Below, in pieces: positions 8,330 to 17,040 of a stretch of DNA of 64,000 bases. The translations under genes and the position numbers were made by a program. The notes beneath the pieces were generated by a model. It did not search any database and had not been told where the DNA came from. It was given only the letters and a program-made list of their open reading frames with translations. This stretch comes from Avipropionibacterium sp050157065. GTDB taxonomy: Bacteria > Actinomycetota > Actinomycetes > Propionibacteriales > Propionibacteriaceae. Positions within the stretch are counted from its first letter, which is position 1. Each line of letters starts with the position of its first letter. Location of the stretch: the NCBI GenBank assembly GCA_050157065.1, contig CP189573.1. One strand, written 5' to 3'.

Positions 8330-8871
8330 CAGCCCAGCCCGTGCTCGCTCGCGAAGTAGATCAGCCGGAACTTTCCGATCATCACCTCGTCGCCGCTGTG
8401 CAGCTCGGTCGCCTGATCGATCAGCCGGCGGTTGACGTACGTCCCGTTCAGGCTGCCCAGGTCCTCGACCTTCACTGCACCGTGAGACCTGGTGAACAGG
8501 GCGTGCTTGCGCGACACCGTGATGTCGTCGAGGAAGATCTCCGACCGCGGGTGGCGACCGGCGGCGGTGGTGTCGGTCGCCAGCAGGAACCGCTCACTAC
8601 GGTCGGACCCGCGATTCAGGATCAGCAGCGCCGAGCCCTCCGGGAGCGCGCGGATGGCGGCCTCCTCGGCACCGGTCAGCGGCGGGCCGCCGTCATCGGT
8701 GATGGCCCGGATGACCTGGGTGGAGTCGAACTGGTTGACCTCGGTGTCGGCCTCGGGATCCGAGGCCGAGTCGGTCGATGCCGGTGCCACCTTGCTCAAC
8801 GCCTCGCCACAGCGTGCACAGTAGTTGCTGCCATCAGGATTCTGGTGGCCACAGTGGGTGCAGTAGGGCAT
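8329..8871 (-). CDS. garA: FHA-domain protein of the GarA/OdhI type, with N-terminal zinc ribbon
   Basis: 180 residues from ATG 8871 (GAGAG at a fair distance; a GTG three codons upstream is the alternative). An N-terminal zinc ribbon (CTHCGHQNPDGSNYCARC) precedes an FHA domain with its phosphothreonine pocket motifs GRHPRSEIFLDDITVSRKHA and LGSLNGTYVN. Between them lies DSTQVIRAI, in the place where mycobacterial GarA carries its phosphorylated threonines. GarA/OdhI inhibits 2-oxoglutarate metabolism until phosphorylated by Ser/Thr kinases. The zinc ribbon is an actinobacterial variant not found in the best-studied members. It lies next to gcvH, as in Mycobacterium. Confidence 0.88.
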   Translation of the reverse strand: MPYCTHCGHQNPDGSNYCARCGEALSKVAPASTDSASDPEADTEVNQFDSTQVIRAITDDGGPPLTGAEEAAIRALPEGSALLILNRGSDRSERFLLATDTTAAGRHPRSEIFLDDITVSRKHALFTRSHGAVKVEDLGSLNGTYVNRRLIDQATELHSGDEVMIGKFRLIYFASEHGLG

Positions 8872-8953
8872 CGGCAACACTCTCAGGTCGTCGGATTCGT
8901 CTCTCGGTCGTTCAATGTCGGGCCAGTCTACGTAATCGAGGGGATGCGTCGGG

Positions 8954-9337
8954 TCAGGAGATCAACTGTTCGTACGCGTCGGCGTCGAGCAGGTCGCCCA
9001 ACACGTCACTGCCTCCAGTCTCCACCTCGAACAGCCACCCCTGCTCGTACGGATCGGTGTTGATCGACTGCGGGTCGTCGACCACGCCCTGGTTGAGCTC
9101 CTTCACCACACCCGACACCGGGCACACGATGTCGGAGACGCTCTTGGTCGACTCGAGCTCACCACACGCCTCCCCCGCGGTCACCTCCTGGCCGCTCTCG
9201 GGCAGGCTCACGAACACGATGTCACCGAGCTGCTCGGCCGCGTACGCGGTGATCCCGATCCGGACCACGCCATCGCTCCGTTCGGTCACCCACTCGTGGT
9301 CTTCCGAGTAGCGTCGATCGGTGGGACGCTCTGCCAT
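8954..9337 (-). CDS. gcvH: Glycine cleavage system H protein
   Basis: 127 residues; the lipoyl carrier that shuttles the aminomethyl group between P-, T- and L-proteins. The N-terminal YSEDHEWVTERSDGVVRIGI and the lipoylated lysine in GELESTKSVSDIVCPVSG are clear. The ATG follows GAGGAGGAGCC, an excellent ribosome site. Its partner gcvP lies about 5.7 kb away, separated by the regulator genes and the insertion sequence, so the IS has broken a region that in relatives is more compact. Confidence 0.97.
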   Translation of the reverse strand: MAERPTDRRYSEDHEWVTERSDGVVRIGITAYAAEQLGDIVFVSLPESGQEVTAGEACGELESTKSVSDIVCPVSGVVKELNQGVVDDPQSINTDPYEQGWLFEVETGGSDVLGDLLDADAYEQLIS

Positions 9338-9370
9338 GGCTCCTCCTCAGGTGGAGATGTGGGGTTGACC

Positions 9371-10273
9371 TCAGCGAGGTCGCTCTGCGGGCTGAGCGTA
9401 CTGATTGGCCTTCGGGGTGTGCAAGGACTGGATCTGCAGGTTCGACACCTCGACCAGGTCGACCGTACCGCCGATCCGCGGTCCGGTGATCTCGCTGACC
9501 AGGCCACCCCGGAACCGGGCCGCCTCCGACAGCGCGTGGGAGTCCCCGATCACCTCGATCGTGATCGGCGAGGTGACCAGCACGTCGTCGACGAGCAGGC
9601 CCTCGGGCCCCATCGCGACCCAGCTGCTGGCGACCAACCTGATCTCGTCGTTGATCTCGATCACCTCGCCGCCGGCGTCGCGCATCTCCTCGATCGCGTC
9701 CAACAGCACCTCCGTGGTGACCTTGCCCTCCGGGTCGTTGATCACCATCCGGATGCCCGGCCCCTCGGCCGGAGCGGTGCCGGCCAGGATCGACAGCATG
9801 TCGAGTCGGCGCTGGGCCTCGACGCGGGCCACCTCTTGGGCGTCGGCACCACTGGTGAGCTCCTGGCGAGTACGTTCCAGCTCGGCCGACTCGCTCTCCA
9901 GTCGTCGGGTCTCGGCGTTGAGCTGGTCCAGCAGCTGGATCAGGTCCTCGCGGCGGGCGTTGGAGTAGTCACTGTCGTTCTGCTGCGACTGCACCTGGGT
10001 GACCACGGCGAACCCGACCAGGCACAACACCAGGGCGGCCGCGAGTTGGGCCCGGGTCGGCTTGAACAGCAACCGCAGGAACCCGGCGAGAGTGTCGTGG
10101 GCCGGCTCGTCCTCCTCACGCTCCCCGATCTCGTCCTCACGCTCCCCGAGCTCGTCGCGGGGAGCCTCGACAGGCTCGATGTCCGTCGAGTCGGGCTCGG
10201 CGGACGTCGAGTCGGGCTCGGCGGACGTTGCGTCGGGCTCGGCGGGCGTTGCGTCGGGCTTCTCGTCAGGCAT
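9371..10273 (-). CDS. DUF881 membrane protein with repeat-rich N-terminus
   Basis: 300 residues. The first about 65 are low complexity: four copies of a heptad (A)EPD(A/S)TS encoded by 21-bp repeats, then two ELGERED-like units. One membrane helix follows (LAAALVLCLVGFAVVTQV), then a coiled coil (LIQLLDQLNAETRRLESESAELERTRQEL) and the extracytoplasmic DUF881 domain with GPGIRMVINDPEG and INDEIRLVASSW motifs. The gene overlaps the small basic protein gene by 8 bp. DUF881 proteins occur in Gram-positive division-gene neighbourhoods; the molecular role is unknown. Confidence 0.9.
   Translation of the reverse strand: MPDEKPDATPAEPDATSAEPDSTSAEPDSTDIEPVEAPRDELGEREDEIGEREEDEPAHDTLAGFLRLLFKPTRAQLAAALVLCLVGFAVVTQVQSQQNDSDYSNARREDLIQLLDQLNAETRRLESESAELERTRQELTSGADAQEVARVEAQRRLDMLSILAGTAPAEGPGIRMVINDPEGKVTTEVLLDAIEEMRDAGGEVIEINDEIRLVASSWVAMGPEGLLVDDVLVTSPITIEVIGDSHALSEAARFRGGLVSEITGPRIGGTVDLVEVSNLQIQSLHTPKANQYAQPAERPR
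10182..10265 (-). repeat. 21-bp in-frame tandem repeat in a DUF881 gene
   Basis: Four 21-bp units encode the heptads PDATPAE, PDATSAE, PDSTSAE and PDSTDIE at the cytoplasmic N-terminus. Units diverge by a few bases, so copy number is probably not very recent. Confidence 0.8.
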
Positions 10274-10598
10274 GGATCAGCGCCCGTCGGATCGCCGCGG
10301 CGTTGGTGAAGATGCGGATGCCGAGCACCACCACCACACCGGTGGACAGTTGCGACCCGACGCCGATCTGGTCACCGACGAACACGATCAGTGCCGCGAT
10401 CAACACGTTGGAGAAGAACGACACGATGAACACACGATCGGTGAACGTCCCCTCCAGATAGGCCCGTAGGGCACCGAACAGGGCGTCGAGGGCCGCCACG
10501 ATCGCGATCGGCAGATACGGCTGCAACACGTTCGGCAGGGTCGGCTCCAGCACGATGCCGAGCACGATGCCCACCACGAGTCCGATGATCGGGATCAT
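10266..10598 (-). CDS. sbp: Small basic protein (Sbp, DUF1290), integral membrane
   Basis: 110 residues with three hydrophobic segments: IPIIGLVVGIVLGIVL at the start, IAIVAALDALFGALRAYLEG in the middle, and VFIVSFFSNVLIAALIVFVGDQIG. The central DALFGALRAYLEGTFTDRVF is the family signature. Homologues lie with division or DUF881 genes in Bacillus and Actinobacteria. It is sandwiched between two DUF881 genes with a 1-bp gap upstream and 8-bp overlap downstream, so the three are surely one transcript. Function is not established. Confidence 0.92.
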   Translation of the reverse strand: MIPIIGLVVGIVLGIVLEPTLPNVLQPYLPIAIVAALDALFGALRAYLEGTFTDRVFIVSFFSNVLIAALIVFVGDQIGVGSQLSTGVVVVLGIRIFTNAAAIRRALIHA

Positions 10599-10599
10599 G

Positions 10600-11439
10600 T
10601 CACTTCCCCTTCCTGGCGTGGCGCAGCACGACGCCGGAGTCGGCCCCCAGCGTCAGCTCGTCGGCGGTGGACACGACGTGCCGCATACCGTAGTTGCGCG
10701 CCAGTCCGTTCCACCAGATGCCACCGGCCGACTCGGCGTACCGCGACGGCAGGCTGTCGGGATCACCGATCACCTCGACCCGGTACGGGCGGGTCAACGA
10801 CCGGTAGTTCACCGTGATCGCGTCACCGGCACCCCGGATCGCGGTCAGGCTGGAGATGCGGTGCCCGTTGATCGCGATGGCCTCCGCCCCACTGGCCCAC
10901 AGTCCGTTCACCAACTGCTGCAGGTCGATGTCCATCACCCGGCCCTTGGGATCGTCGGTGGCGGCGTCGTCGACCTCGATCACCATGCCGGGACCGGTCA
11001 CCGGCACGGTGGCGGCCAGCAGGTCGAGTCGCTCCAACTCGGCGGTCAGCTCACGGTCGGCCTCGGTGCCGTTCAGGATCGACGATCGCAGTCGCCGCAC
11101 CTCGTCGGACTGCTCGGCGGTGCGCTCGCGCAGTTCGTCCTGCCGCTGCGCCACCTCGTCGATCCGCTCGATCAGTTCCTGCCGTTCGGTCGCCGCGACC
11201 GGCGCGGCGCGCAGGTTCTGCACACCGGCGATCGCGATCATCGCGCCCAGCGCGACCAGCGTGACCGTCAACATCCACCGCCGCCGCGACGAGCCCTCAC
11301 GCCGCTTGGCGAGCACGGCGTAGTCGGGGTCGATCGGCTCATCGATGATCTGCTTGAGCAGGTCCATGCTGGCGTCGACCGGGCGTGGCGGTGCGGGCGC
11401 AGGTGATTCCTGCGCCGACTCGTCCTCACGCTCGGCCAC
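10600..11439 (-). CDS. DUF881 membrane protein
   Basis: 279 residues from GTG 11439. The N-terminal cytoplasmic segment includes SMDLLKQIIDEPIDPDYAVLAKRR, then one membrane helix (WMLTVTLVALGAMIAIAGV), a coiled coil (ERQELIERIDEVAQRQDELRERTAEQ) and the DUF881 domain (GPGMVIEVDDAATDDPKGR, AEAIAINGHRIS). It begins 4 bp after the pimA stop, so the division-type cluster is fused to the PIM operon here. It resembles the other DUF881 gene in layout but lacks the repeat-rich N-terminus. Confidence 0.9.
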   Translation of the reverse strand: MAEREDESAQESPAPAPPRPVDASMDLLKQIIDEPIDPDYAVLAKRREGSSRRRWMLTVTLVALGAMIAIAGVQNLRAAPVAATERQELIERIDEVAQRQDELRERTAEQSDEVRRLRSSILNGTEADRELTAELERLDLLAATVPVTGPGMVIEVDDAATDDPKGRVMDIDLQQLVNGLWASGAEAIAINGHRISSLTAIRGAGDAITVNYRSLTRPYRVEVIGDPDSLPSRYAESAGGIWWNGLARNYGMRHVVSTADELTLGADSGVVLRHARKGK

Positions 11440-11443
11440 GCGC

Positions 11444-12610
11444 TCAGCGTACCCACCCGGGCCAGTCGGCGGAGGCGATCGACTCGTCCGCGCGTGGCGT
11501 CTCGACCCGTGCCGGGGCGACCTCGGCGTACACCCCCATGATCTGTGGCGCCACCAGCGACCAGTCGTAGCGGCGGGCGGCCCCCGTGGCGACGGCCCGC
11601 AGTTCGTCGTTGGCCGAGGACACCGCCTGTTCGTCCAGCGCGGCGAGCACCGCCTCGGCGAGGGCCCGCGGGTTGCCGGCCCGGAACAGGTGCCCGTACG
11701 GACGACCGTCCGGCCCGGTCAGGACGTCGACGAAGGCGGGGATGTCGGCTGCCACCACGATCGCGCCGGCCGCCATCGCCTCCACCACGACCAGACCGAA
11801 GCTCTCCCGGCCGCGGTGCGGGGCGATGAACAGTTCGGCCCCGGCCAGCAGCTCGGCCCGCTCGGCATCTGTCAACACCCCCAACGCCCGACACCCGTCG
11901 GGCAGCTCGCGGTGGCCCGAGCCGGCCAGCACGAGCTCACACTCCGGGTGGGCGGCGCGGATCAGCGGCCAGGCCTGCAGCAGCACGTCCAACCCCTTGC
12001 GGGGTTCGTTCAACCGCCCCAGGAACGCGAGTCGATGCGGGCTCCGAGCCACGCCGGAGGCCTGCAACTGATCATGGCTGAACCCGTTCGGGATGATCCG
12101 CGCGTCTCGCCGCAGGTGGGTCGCCACCACCCGGGCGGCGGTCTCCGACACCGCGATCCGGGCGTCGATCCGCTCGATCATCCCGGCCAGCAGCCGGCGG
12201 GCCAGGTGCATGGTGCGCGACCGTGGGGTCGCGGTGTGGAAGGTGGCCACCACCGGGCAACGGGCCGCTCCGAGCGCCAGGATCGCCGCACTGGGGGTGA
12301 TCGGCTCGTGCACGTGGAGCACGTCGAAGTCGCCGGCCGCGACCCAACGCCGTACCCGGAGCGCCGTTCTGGGCCCCCACGTGATGCGTGCCACCGATCC
12401 GTTGTAGGGCACCGGGATCGAGCGGCCCGACGAGTGCACCACGGCCTCAGGAATGCCGTGCCGCCGCAGCAGTTCGGGGTCGGCCCGGTCGGGTGCCAGC
12501 ACCTGGACCCGGTGGCCCTCGCCCAGCAGCCAGCCGGCGAGGCCGAGCACGTGGTTCTGCACCCCACCGGGGGTGGCCAGGGAGTACGGACAGACCAGGC
12601 CGATCCTCAT
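11444..12610 (-). CDS. pimA: Phosphatidylinositol alpha-mannosyltransferase, GT4 family
   Basis: 388 residues starting at MRIGLVCPYSLATPGGVQNHV; the ATG overlaps the upstream acyltransferase stop (ATGA). It transfers mannose from GDP-mannose to phosphatidylinositol, the first step of PIM synthesis at the inner face of the membrane. GT-B features are visible: the Gly-rich N-terminal loop PGGVQNH, VLHVHEPITPS, and the GT4 donor motif ESFGLVVVEAMAAGAIVVAADI. Neighbours pgsA and the acyltransferase supply the lipid acceptor and the following acylation, the same order as in Mycobacterium. Confidence 0.93.
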   Translation of the reverse strand: MRIGLVCPYSLATPGGVQNHVLGLAGWLLGEGHRVQVLAPDRADPELLRRHGIPEAVVHSSGRSIPVPYNGSVARITWGPRTALRVRRWVAAGDFDVLHVHEPITPSAAILALGAARCPVVATFHTATPRSRTMHLARRLLAGMIERIDARIAVSETAARVVATHLRRDARIIPNGFSHDQLQASGVARSPHRLAFLGRLNEPRKGLDVLLQAWPLIRAAHPECELVLAGSGHRELPDGCRALGVLTDAERAELLAGAELFIAPHRGRESFGLVVVEAMAAGAIVVAADIPAFVDVLTGPDGRPYGHLFRAGNPRALAEAVLAALDEQAVSSANDELRAVATGAARRYDWSLVAPQIMGVYAEVAPARVETPRADESIASADWPGWVR

Positions 12611-13518
12611 CGGTCGGCTTTCGCGGGACCGTCGGCGGCGAAGAACGGCTGCAGCATGTGCCAGTCCTGCGGGTGCTGCGCGATCCGCGCCGCGAAGTGG
12701 TCGGTGACCTCCTGGCACATCGCCACCAATCCGTCACGGCCGGGCCGGTGGGTGACCTCCTCGGCCAGCGTGATCACCATGCCGCCGGTGCCCGGCTGCC
12801 CGGTGTAGTGGCAACCGGCCGGGAACAGGGCGGCCCCCGACAGTCGCGCCACCAGCGCCGGCCCGGCCGGCACGGTGATGTCGCGGCCAGCCCAACGGAC
12901 CGTGACGCCGGCGCCGCGGGTCAGGTCACGATCGGCCATCAGGCACACCACCTTGCCGGCCCGTACCGCCTCGACCAAGGTGCCGATCAGGCCCGGGTCC
13001 CGATGCGAATGGATCTCCATCCCCAGCTGGCGGCGGTAGTCGAGGAAGGCGGCGAACTCGGCGTCGTCGAGCCGTTCGGCGACGCTCACCACCGGCATCC
13101 CGGTCAGACACGCCCAGGCACCGGCGAGGTCCCAGTTGGCGCTGTGCGGCAGGGCCACGACCGCACCCCGGGTCGCGACCGCCGCACGCAGCCGGTCCTC
13201 GCCGCGGGTCCGGACCCGGCTGACCACGTCCTGGGTCGACCAGCCGGGCAGCGCGAGGGTCTCCAGGTAGTTGCGCAGGTAGGAGGCCACCGCGGCCCGC
13301 AGCAATGCGGTCGACACCGGTCCTGCGGTGGCAACGCCCAGGTTGTGCCGCAGATTGGTGACGTGGCTGCCGTCGTGCCGGACCGCCACCGCCGAACCGA
13401 GCCGGACGATCCGGCGCTGCAGACCCACCGGCAGTCGTGGCCCGAGCCGCCAGCCGGCGGCCAGCAGCTGTCGGTTGGTGAAGTCGCGGACGAGGTCGCG
13501 GAGGTCGTCACGGCTCAC
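12607..13518 (-). CDS. patA: Phosphatidylinositol mannoside acyltransferase (LpxL/HtrB-like)
   Basis: 303 residues from a GTG that overlaps the pgsA stop (GTGA). The acyltransferase motif ALPHSANWDLAG carries the H-x4-D/E-type catalytic pair, and MADRDLTRGAGVTVRWAGRDITVPAGPALVARLSGAALFP is the second conserved block. In mycobacteria this enzyme acylates the mannose of PIM1/PIM2 from acyl-CoA. Overlaps on both sides imply tight co-translation with pgsA and pimA. Substrate is inferred from position. Confidence 0.9.
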   Translation of the reverse strand: MSRDDLRDLVRDFTNRQLLAAGWRLGPRLPVGLQRRIVRLGSAVAVRHDGSHVTNLRHNLGVATAGPVSTALLRAAVASYLRNYLETLALPGWSTQDVVSRVRTRGEDRLRAAVATRGAVVALPHSANWDLAGAWACLTGMPVVSVAERLDDAEFAAFLDYRRQLGMEIHSHRDPGLIGTLVEAVRAGKVVCLMADRDLTRGAGVTVRWAGRDITVPAGPALVARLSGAALFPAGCHYTGQPGTGGMVITLAEEVTHRPGRDGLVAMCQEVTDHFAARIAQHPQDWHMLQPFFAADGPAKADR

Positions 13519-14135
13519 TGATCGACCTCCGAGGCTTCCTCGGCGTCGGCCTGCCGACGGACCTGCCGCAGGCGTTGGCCGACGGTGATCACGCCCGCCA
13601 GGGCCAGCACGGTCACCGCGACCGCCAAGGCGTACGGCACCCCGATCCCCTGCAGCAGCAGGCCGAGGTAGGCGATCACGAGCCGGTCGGCCCGGGCGGC
13701 GAGACCGCCGGTCACCTGCCAGCCCTGGCTCTCGGCCCGCGCCTTCACGTACGAGGTGACCTGGCCCAACACCAGCGCGGCCGCGGCCACGCCCGCCCAG
13801 ACCGGCCGACCGCCGAGGGCGAACCAGATGATCACGCCGGTGAACACGGCGCCGTCGGCGACCCGGTCCAGGCTCGAGTCCAAGAAGGCGCCCCAGCGCG
13901 ACGTCCGGCCCGACAGGCGTGCCACCTGGCCGTCGAGCATGTCGGTGAAGCTGATCACGCCCAACACCAGGGCGGCCTGCCACAGCAGTCCGAGCGGGAC
14001 CATGACCAACGCGACCGCGACGAGCGCCACCGTGCCGACCCAGGTGATCAGGTCGGGCCCGACCCCGAGCTTGATCAACAGCCGGGCCGGCGGGGTGAGC
14101 AGCCGACCCATCAGCCCCCGGAACCGCTCCAACAC
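13515..14135 (-). CDS. pgsA: Phosphatidylinositol phosphate synthase (CDP-alcohol phosphatidyltransferase)
   Basis: 206 residues, about six membrane helices. The CDP-alcohol motif is complete: DMLDGQVAR, then eight residues, then GAFLDSSLDRVAD, giving the four metal-binding aspartates. In actinobacteria the enzyme at this locus joins CDP-diacylglycerol to inositol 1-phosphate. The gene lies directly upstream of the acyltransferase and pimA. A phosphatidylglycerophosphate synthase would share the motif, but the neighbourhood favours PIP synthase. Confidence 0.88.
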   Translation of the reverse strand: MLERFRGLMGRLLTPPARLLIKLGVGPDLITWVGTVALVAVALVMVPLGLLWQAALVLGVISFTDMLDGQVARLSGRTSRWGAFLDSSLDRVADGAVFTGVIIWFALGGRPVWAGVAAAALVLGQVTSYVKARAESQGWQVTGGLAARADRLVIAYLGLLLQGIGVPYALAVAVTVLALAGVITVGQRLRQVRRQADAEEASEVDQ

Positions 14136-14151
14136 CTTCAGTCCGCCACGT

Positions 14152-14763
14152 TCAGTCGAGCTCGGCGAAGGCGTCGGCCAGCAGCGCCCGGCTCTGCCCG
14201 ATCAACTGCGGGACCGGCTTGGTGTGGGCGACGATCGGCATGAAGTTGGCGTCACCGGACCACCGCGGCACCACGTGCTGGTGCAGGTGTGCGGCGATCC
14301 CTGCTCCGGCGACGGGGCCCTGGTTCATGCCCAGGTTGAACCCGTCGGGGTGGGAGACCGATCGCACCGCGGTCATCGTCAGCCGGGTCAGCCGGGCCAC
14401 CTCGACGGTCTCGGCGTCGGTCAGTTCGGTGTAGTCCGACACGTGGCGGTAGGGGCAGACCAGCACGTGACCCGGGGAGTACGGGTAGAGGTTCATCACC
14501 ACGTACGCCCACTCGCCCCGGTGCACCACGAGGCCGTCCTCGTCGGTCCGCTGGGGGGACCGGCAGAACGGGCACTCGCCCACCGAGTCGTCGAGAGGCT
14601 TGTCCTTCCCGCCGACGTAGACCATCCGGTGCGGGGTCCACAGCCGTTGGAAGGCGTCGGGCTCCCCGGGCAGGTCGGCCGCCTGCTCGGCTGTCGGGGT
14701 CGGGTCCGGCCGAGGGGTTTCCACCCCGGCCGGTGATCCCGGATCCGACGGCTCCACGGTCAC
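14152..14763 (-). CDS. HIT-family hydrolase (Ap4A phosphorylase-like)
   Basis: 203 residues from GTG 14763, overlapping the thrS stop (GTGA). A disordered Pro/Thr/Glu-rich N-terminus is followed by the HIT domain: ECPFCRSP, VMNLYPYSPGHVLVCPYRHV, and the catalytic histidine triad HLHQHVVPRW. The mycobacterial homologue at the same position, between thrS and the PIP synthase gene, was described as a diadenosine tetraphosphate phosphorylase. Coupling to a tRNA synthetase, a source of Ap4A, makes that role reasonable. Confidence 0.92.
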   Translation of the reverse strand: MTVEPSDPGSPAGVETPRPDPTPTAEQAADLPGEPDAFQRLWTPHRMVYVGGKDKPLDDSVGECPFCRSPQRTDEDGLVVHRGEWAYVVMNLYPYSPGHVLVCPYRHVSDYTELTDAETVEVARLTRLTMTAVRSVSHPDGFNLGMNQGPVAGAGIAAHLHQHVVPRWSGDANFMPIVAHTKPVPQLIGQSRALLADAFAELD

Positions 14764-16760
14764 ACCTGCACCTTGGTGGCGATCGCCTCGGTGATCAACT
14801 CGACCGCTTCGGCGATCGGCACCCCGTTGCGCTGGCTGCCGTCGCGGAACCGGAACGACACCGCGCCCGCGTCCCGGTCGTCGCCGCCGGCGATCAACGT
14901 CCACGGCACCTTCGACTTCGATGCGGTACGGATCTTCTTCGGCATCCGGTCATCAGAGGTGTCGACCTCGACCCGGACCCCCTTGGCACGCAGGGTCGCC
15001 GCGACCTCGGCGAGGTAGTCGTTGAACTCGTCGGCCACCGGCACGCACACCACCTGCACCGGGGCGAGCCACGGCGGGAAGGCGCCGGCGTAGTGCTCGA
15101 TGAGCACGCCGAGGAAGCGTTCGATCGACCCGAACAGCGCACGGTGGATCATCACCGGCCGTTGTCGGGTGCCGTCGGCCGCCGCATACTCCAACTCGAA
15201 CCGGTCCGGCTCCATCAGGTCGACCTGGATGGTCGACAACTGCCAGCTGCGGCCGATCGCGTCGCGGGCCTGGACGCTGATCTTGGGGGCGTAGAACGCT
15301 GCCCCACCCGGGTCGAGCACCAACTCCAGCCCGGATGCCTCGGCGGCCCGGCGCAGCGCGTCGGTCGCCTGCTCCCATTCCTCGTCCGAGCCGATCGACT
15401 TCTCCGGGTCGCGGGTCGAGAGCTCCAGGTAGAACTCGTGCAACCCGTAGTCGGCCAACAGGTCGAGCACGAAGGTGAGCAGCGACCGGATCTCGTCGTG
15501 CAACTGGTCGGCGGTGCAGAAGATGTGGGCGTCGTCCTGGGTGAAGCCCCGGGCCCGGGTCAGCCCGTGCACCACGCCGGACTTCTCGTACCGGTACACC
15601 CCACCGAACTCGAACATCCGCAACGGCAGTTCACGGTACGACCGCCCGCGAGACCGATAGATCAAGTTGTGCATCGGGCAGTTCATCGGCTTCAGGTAGT
15701 AGTCCTGCCCCTGCCGCTTGAGCTGCCCGTCGGCGTGCCGTTCCTCGTCGATGTGCATCGGCGGGAACATGCCGTCGGCATAGAACCCGAGGTGCCCAGA
15801 CGTCTCGAACAGCTGCGCCTTGGTGATGTGCGGGGTGGACACGAAGTCGTACCCGGCCTCGACGTGACGCTGCCGGGAGTAGTTCTCCATCTCCATCTTG
15901 ATCATGGCGCCCTTGGGGTGGAACACCGGCAGGCCGGAGCCGATCTCGTCGGGGAACGAGAACAGGTCCAGCTCGGCGCCGAGCTTGCGGTGGTCGCGCC
16001 GGGCGGCCTCCTCGAGCCGGTGCTTGTACGCCTTCAGCTCGTCCATGGTCGCCCAGGCGGTGCCGTAGATCCGCTGCAGCTGCTTGTTCTTCTCGTTGCC
16101 GCGCCAGTACGCCGCCGCACTGCGCATGAGTGAGAACGCTGGGATGTAGCCGGTGTGCGGCACGTGCGGCCCACGGCACAGGTCGGACCAGGCGACCTCG
16201 TCGGTGCGACGCAGATTGTCGTAGATGGTGAGCTGCCCGGCGCCGACCTCGACGCTGGAGCCGTCCTCGTCCGAGCTGCCGCCCTTGAGCCCGATCAACT
16301 CGATCTTGTACGGCTCACCCGCCAGTTCTTCACGGGCCTCGTCGTCGGACACCTCGCGGCGGCGGAACCGCTGCCGTTCCTTGATGATGCGCCCCATCGC
16401 CTTCTCCAACGCCTTCAGCGATTCCGGGGTGAACGGTTCGGCCACGTCGAAGTCGTAGTAGAACCCGTCGGTGATCGGCGGGCCGATGCCGAGCAGGGCG
16501 TCGGAGTCGGCCTGTTGGACGGCCTGGGCGAGCACGTGGGCGCAGGAGTGCCGCATGATCGACAGGCCCTCGTCGGAGTCGATGGTCACCGCCGTCACCT
16601 CGTCACCGTCGGCCAGCTCGCGGTGGAGGTCACGGGTCTCGTCGGCGACCCGCATCGCGACCACGGTCCGATCGTCGCCGAACACGTCGAGCCCGGTCAG
16701 CGTCCCCTCCCACTCCCGGTCGGTGCGGCGGTCGCCGTGGATGACGGTGATCATGGGCAT
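14760..16760 (-). CDS. thrS: Threonyl-tRNA synthetase
   Basis: 666 residues from ATG 16760, which has GAGGAG five bases upstream. Domains in order: TGS (ITVIHGDRR to about residue 65), the second editing-type domain with SIMRHSCAHVLAQAV, the class II core with MLLEF-like motifs (YYLKPMNCPMHNLIYRSRGRSYRELPLRMFEFGGVYRYEKSG, motif 2 GLTRARGFTQDDAHIFC) and a C-terminal anticodon-binding domain (PPWLAPVQVVCVPV). It heads the long minus-strand train. No T-box leader is recognised; the 280 bp upstream hold an inverted repeat cluster instead. Confidence 0.97.
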   Translation of the reverse strand: MPMITVIHGDRRTDREWEGTLTGLDVFGDDRTVVAMRVADETRDLHRELADGDEVTAVTIDSDEGLSIMRHSCAHVLAQAVQQADSDALLGIGPPITDGFYYDFDVAEPFTPESLKALEKAMGRIIKERQRFRRREVSDDEAREELAGEPYKIELIGLKGGSSDEDGSSVEVGAGQLTIYDNLRRTDEVAWSDLCRGPHVPHTGYIPAFSLMRSAAAYWRGNEKNKQLQRIYGTAWATMDELKAYKHRLEEAARRDHRKLGAELDLFSFPDEIGSGLPVFHPKGAMIKMEMENYSRQRHVEAGYDFVSTPHITKAQLFETSGHLGFYADGMFPPMHIDEERHADGQLKRQGQDYYLKPMNCPMHNLIYRSRGRSYRELPLRMFEFGGVYRYEKSGVVHGLTRARGFTQDDAHIFCTADQLHDEIRSLLTFVLDLLADYGLHEFYLELSTRDPEKSIGSDEEWEQATDALRRAAEASGLELVLDPGGAAFYAPKISVQARDAIGRSWQLSTIQVDLMEPDRFELEYAAADGTRQRPVMIHRALFGSIERFLGVLIEHYAGAFPPWLAPVQVVCVPVADEFNDYLAEVAATLRAKGVRVEVDTSDDRMPKKIRTASKSKVPWTLIAGGDDRDAGAVSFRFRDGSQRNGVPIAEAVELITEAIATKVQV

Positions 16761-16860
16761 GGGTGCTCCTCGCATTCCGGGCCCGCTGTACGGGTGCAGG
16801 CCTGTTGTCGGTCGCCGCCCATTGTGCCACCGGGACACCTGGTGGGCCGAACCCGTTTCG

Positions 16861-17000
16861 CGCGCGCCATGTCACACGGTGCTCGCCATGACACACGTTC
16901 CTCGCCATGACACCGGTTCCTCGGCATGACACAAGCTTCCGGTGCCCGGAAACGTATGCCACGGCAAGGAACGTGTGCCGCGCCGAGGAACTGGTGTCGG
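16861..17000. repeat. Cluster of about 20-bp units, four direct then three inverted, around a small palindrome
   Basis: Degenerate units of the form CTCGCCATGACAC(A/C)..GTTC repeat four times from 16861 to about 16945. After a central TTCCGGTGCCCGGAA palindrome the complementary form (GGAACGTGTGCC..., GAGGAACTGGTGTCGG) follows three times up to 17000. The whole could fold into a large branched hairpin. It lies between the protease gene and thrS, both on the minus strand, so it may stop transcription from the former; no U-tract was seen. Confidence 0.7.
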
Positions 17001-17040
17001 AAGGGGCGTGTCGGGGATGGGCCCAGCCACGAGCCCCGGG

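Noticed and set aside
12607..13983. A 458-residue acyltransferase starting inside pgsA
   Set aside because: The residues before GTG 13518 are an Arg/Gly-rich shadow of pgsA; the GTGA overlap marks the true start.
16761..17040. T-box riboswitch in front of thrS
   Set aside because: I see no specifier loop or antiterminator T-box sequence; the region is made of 20-bp repeats.
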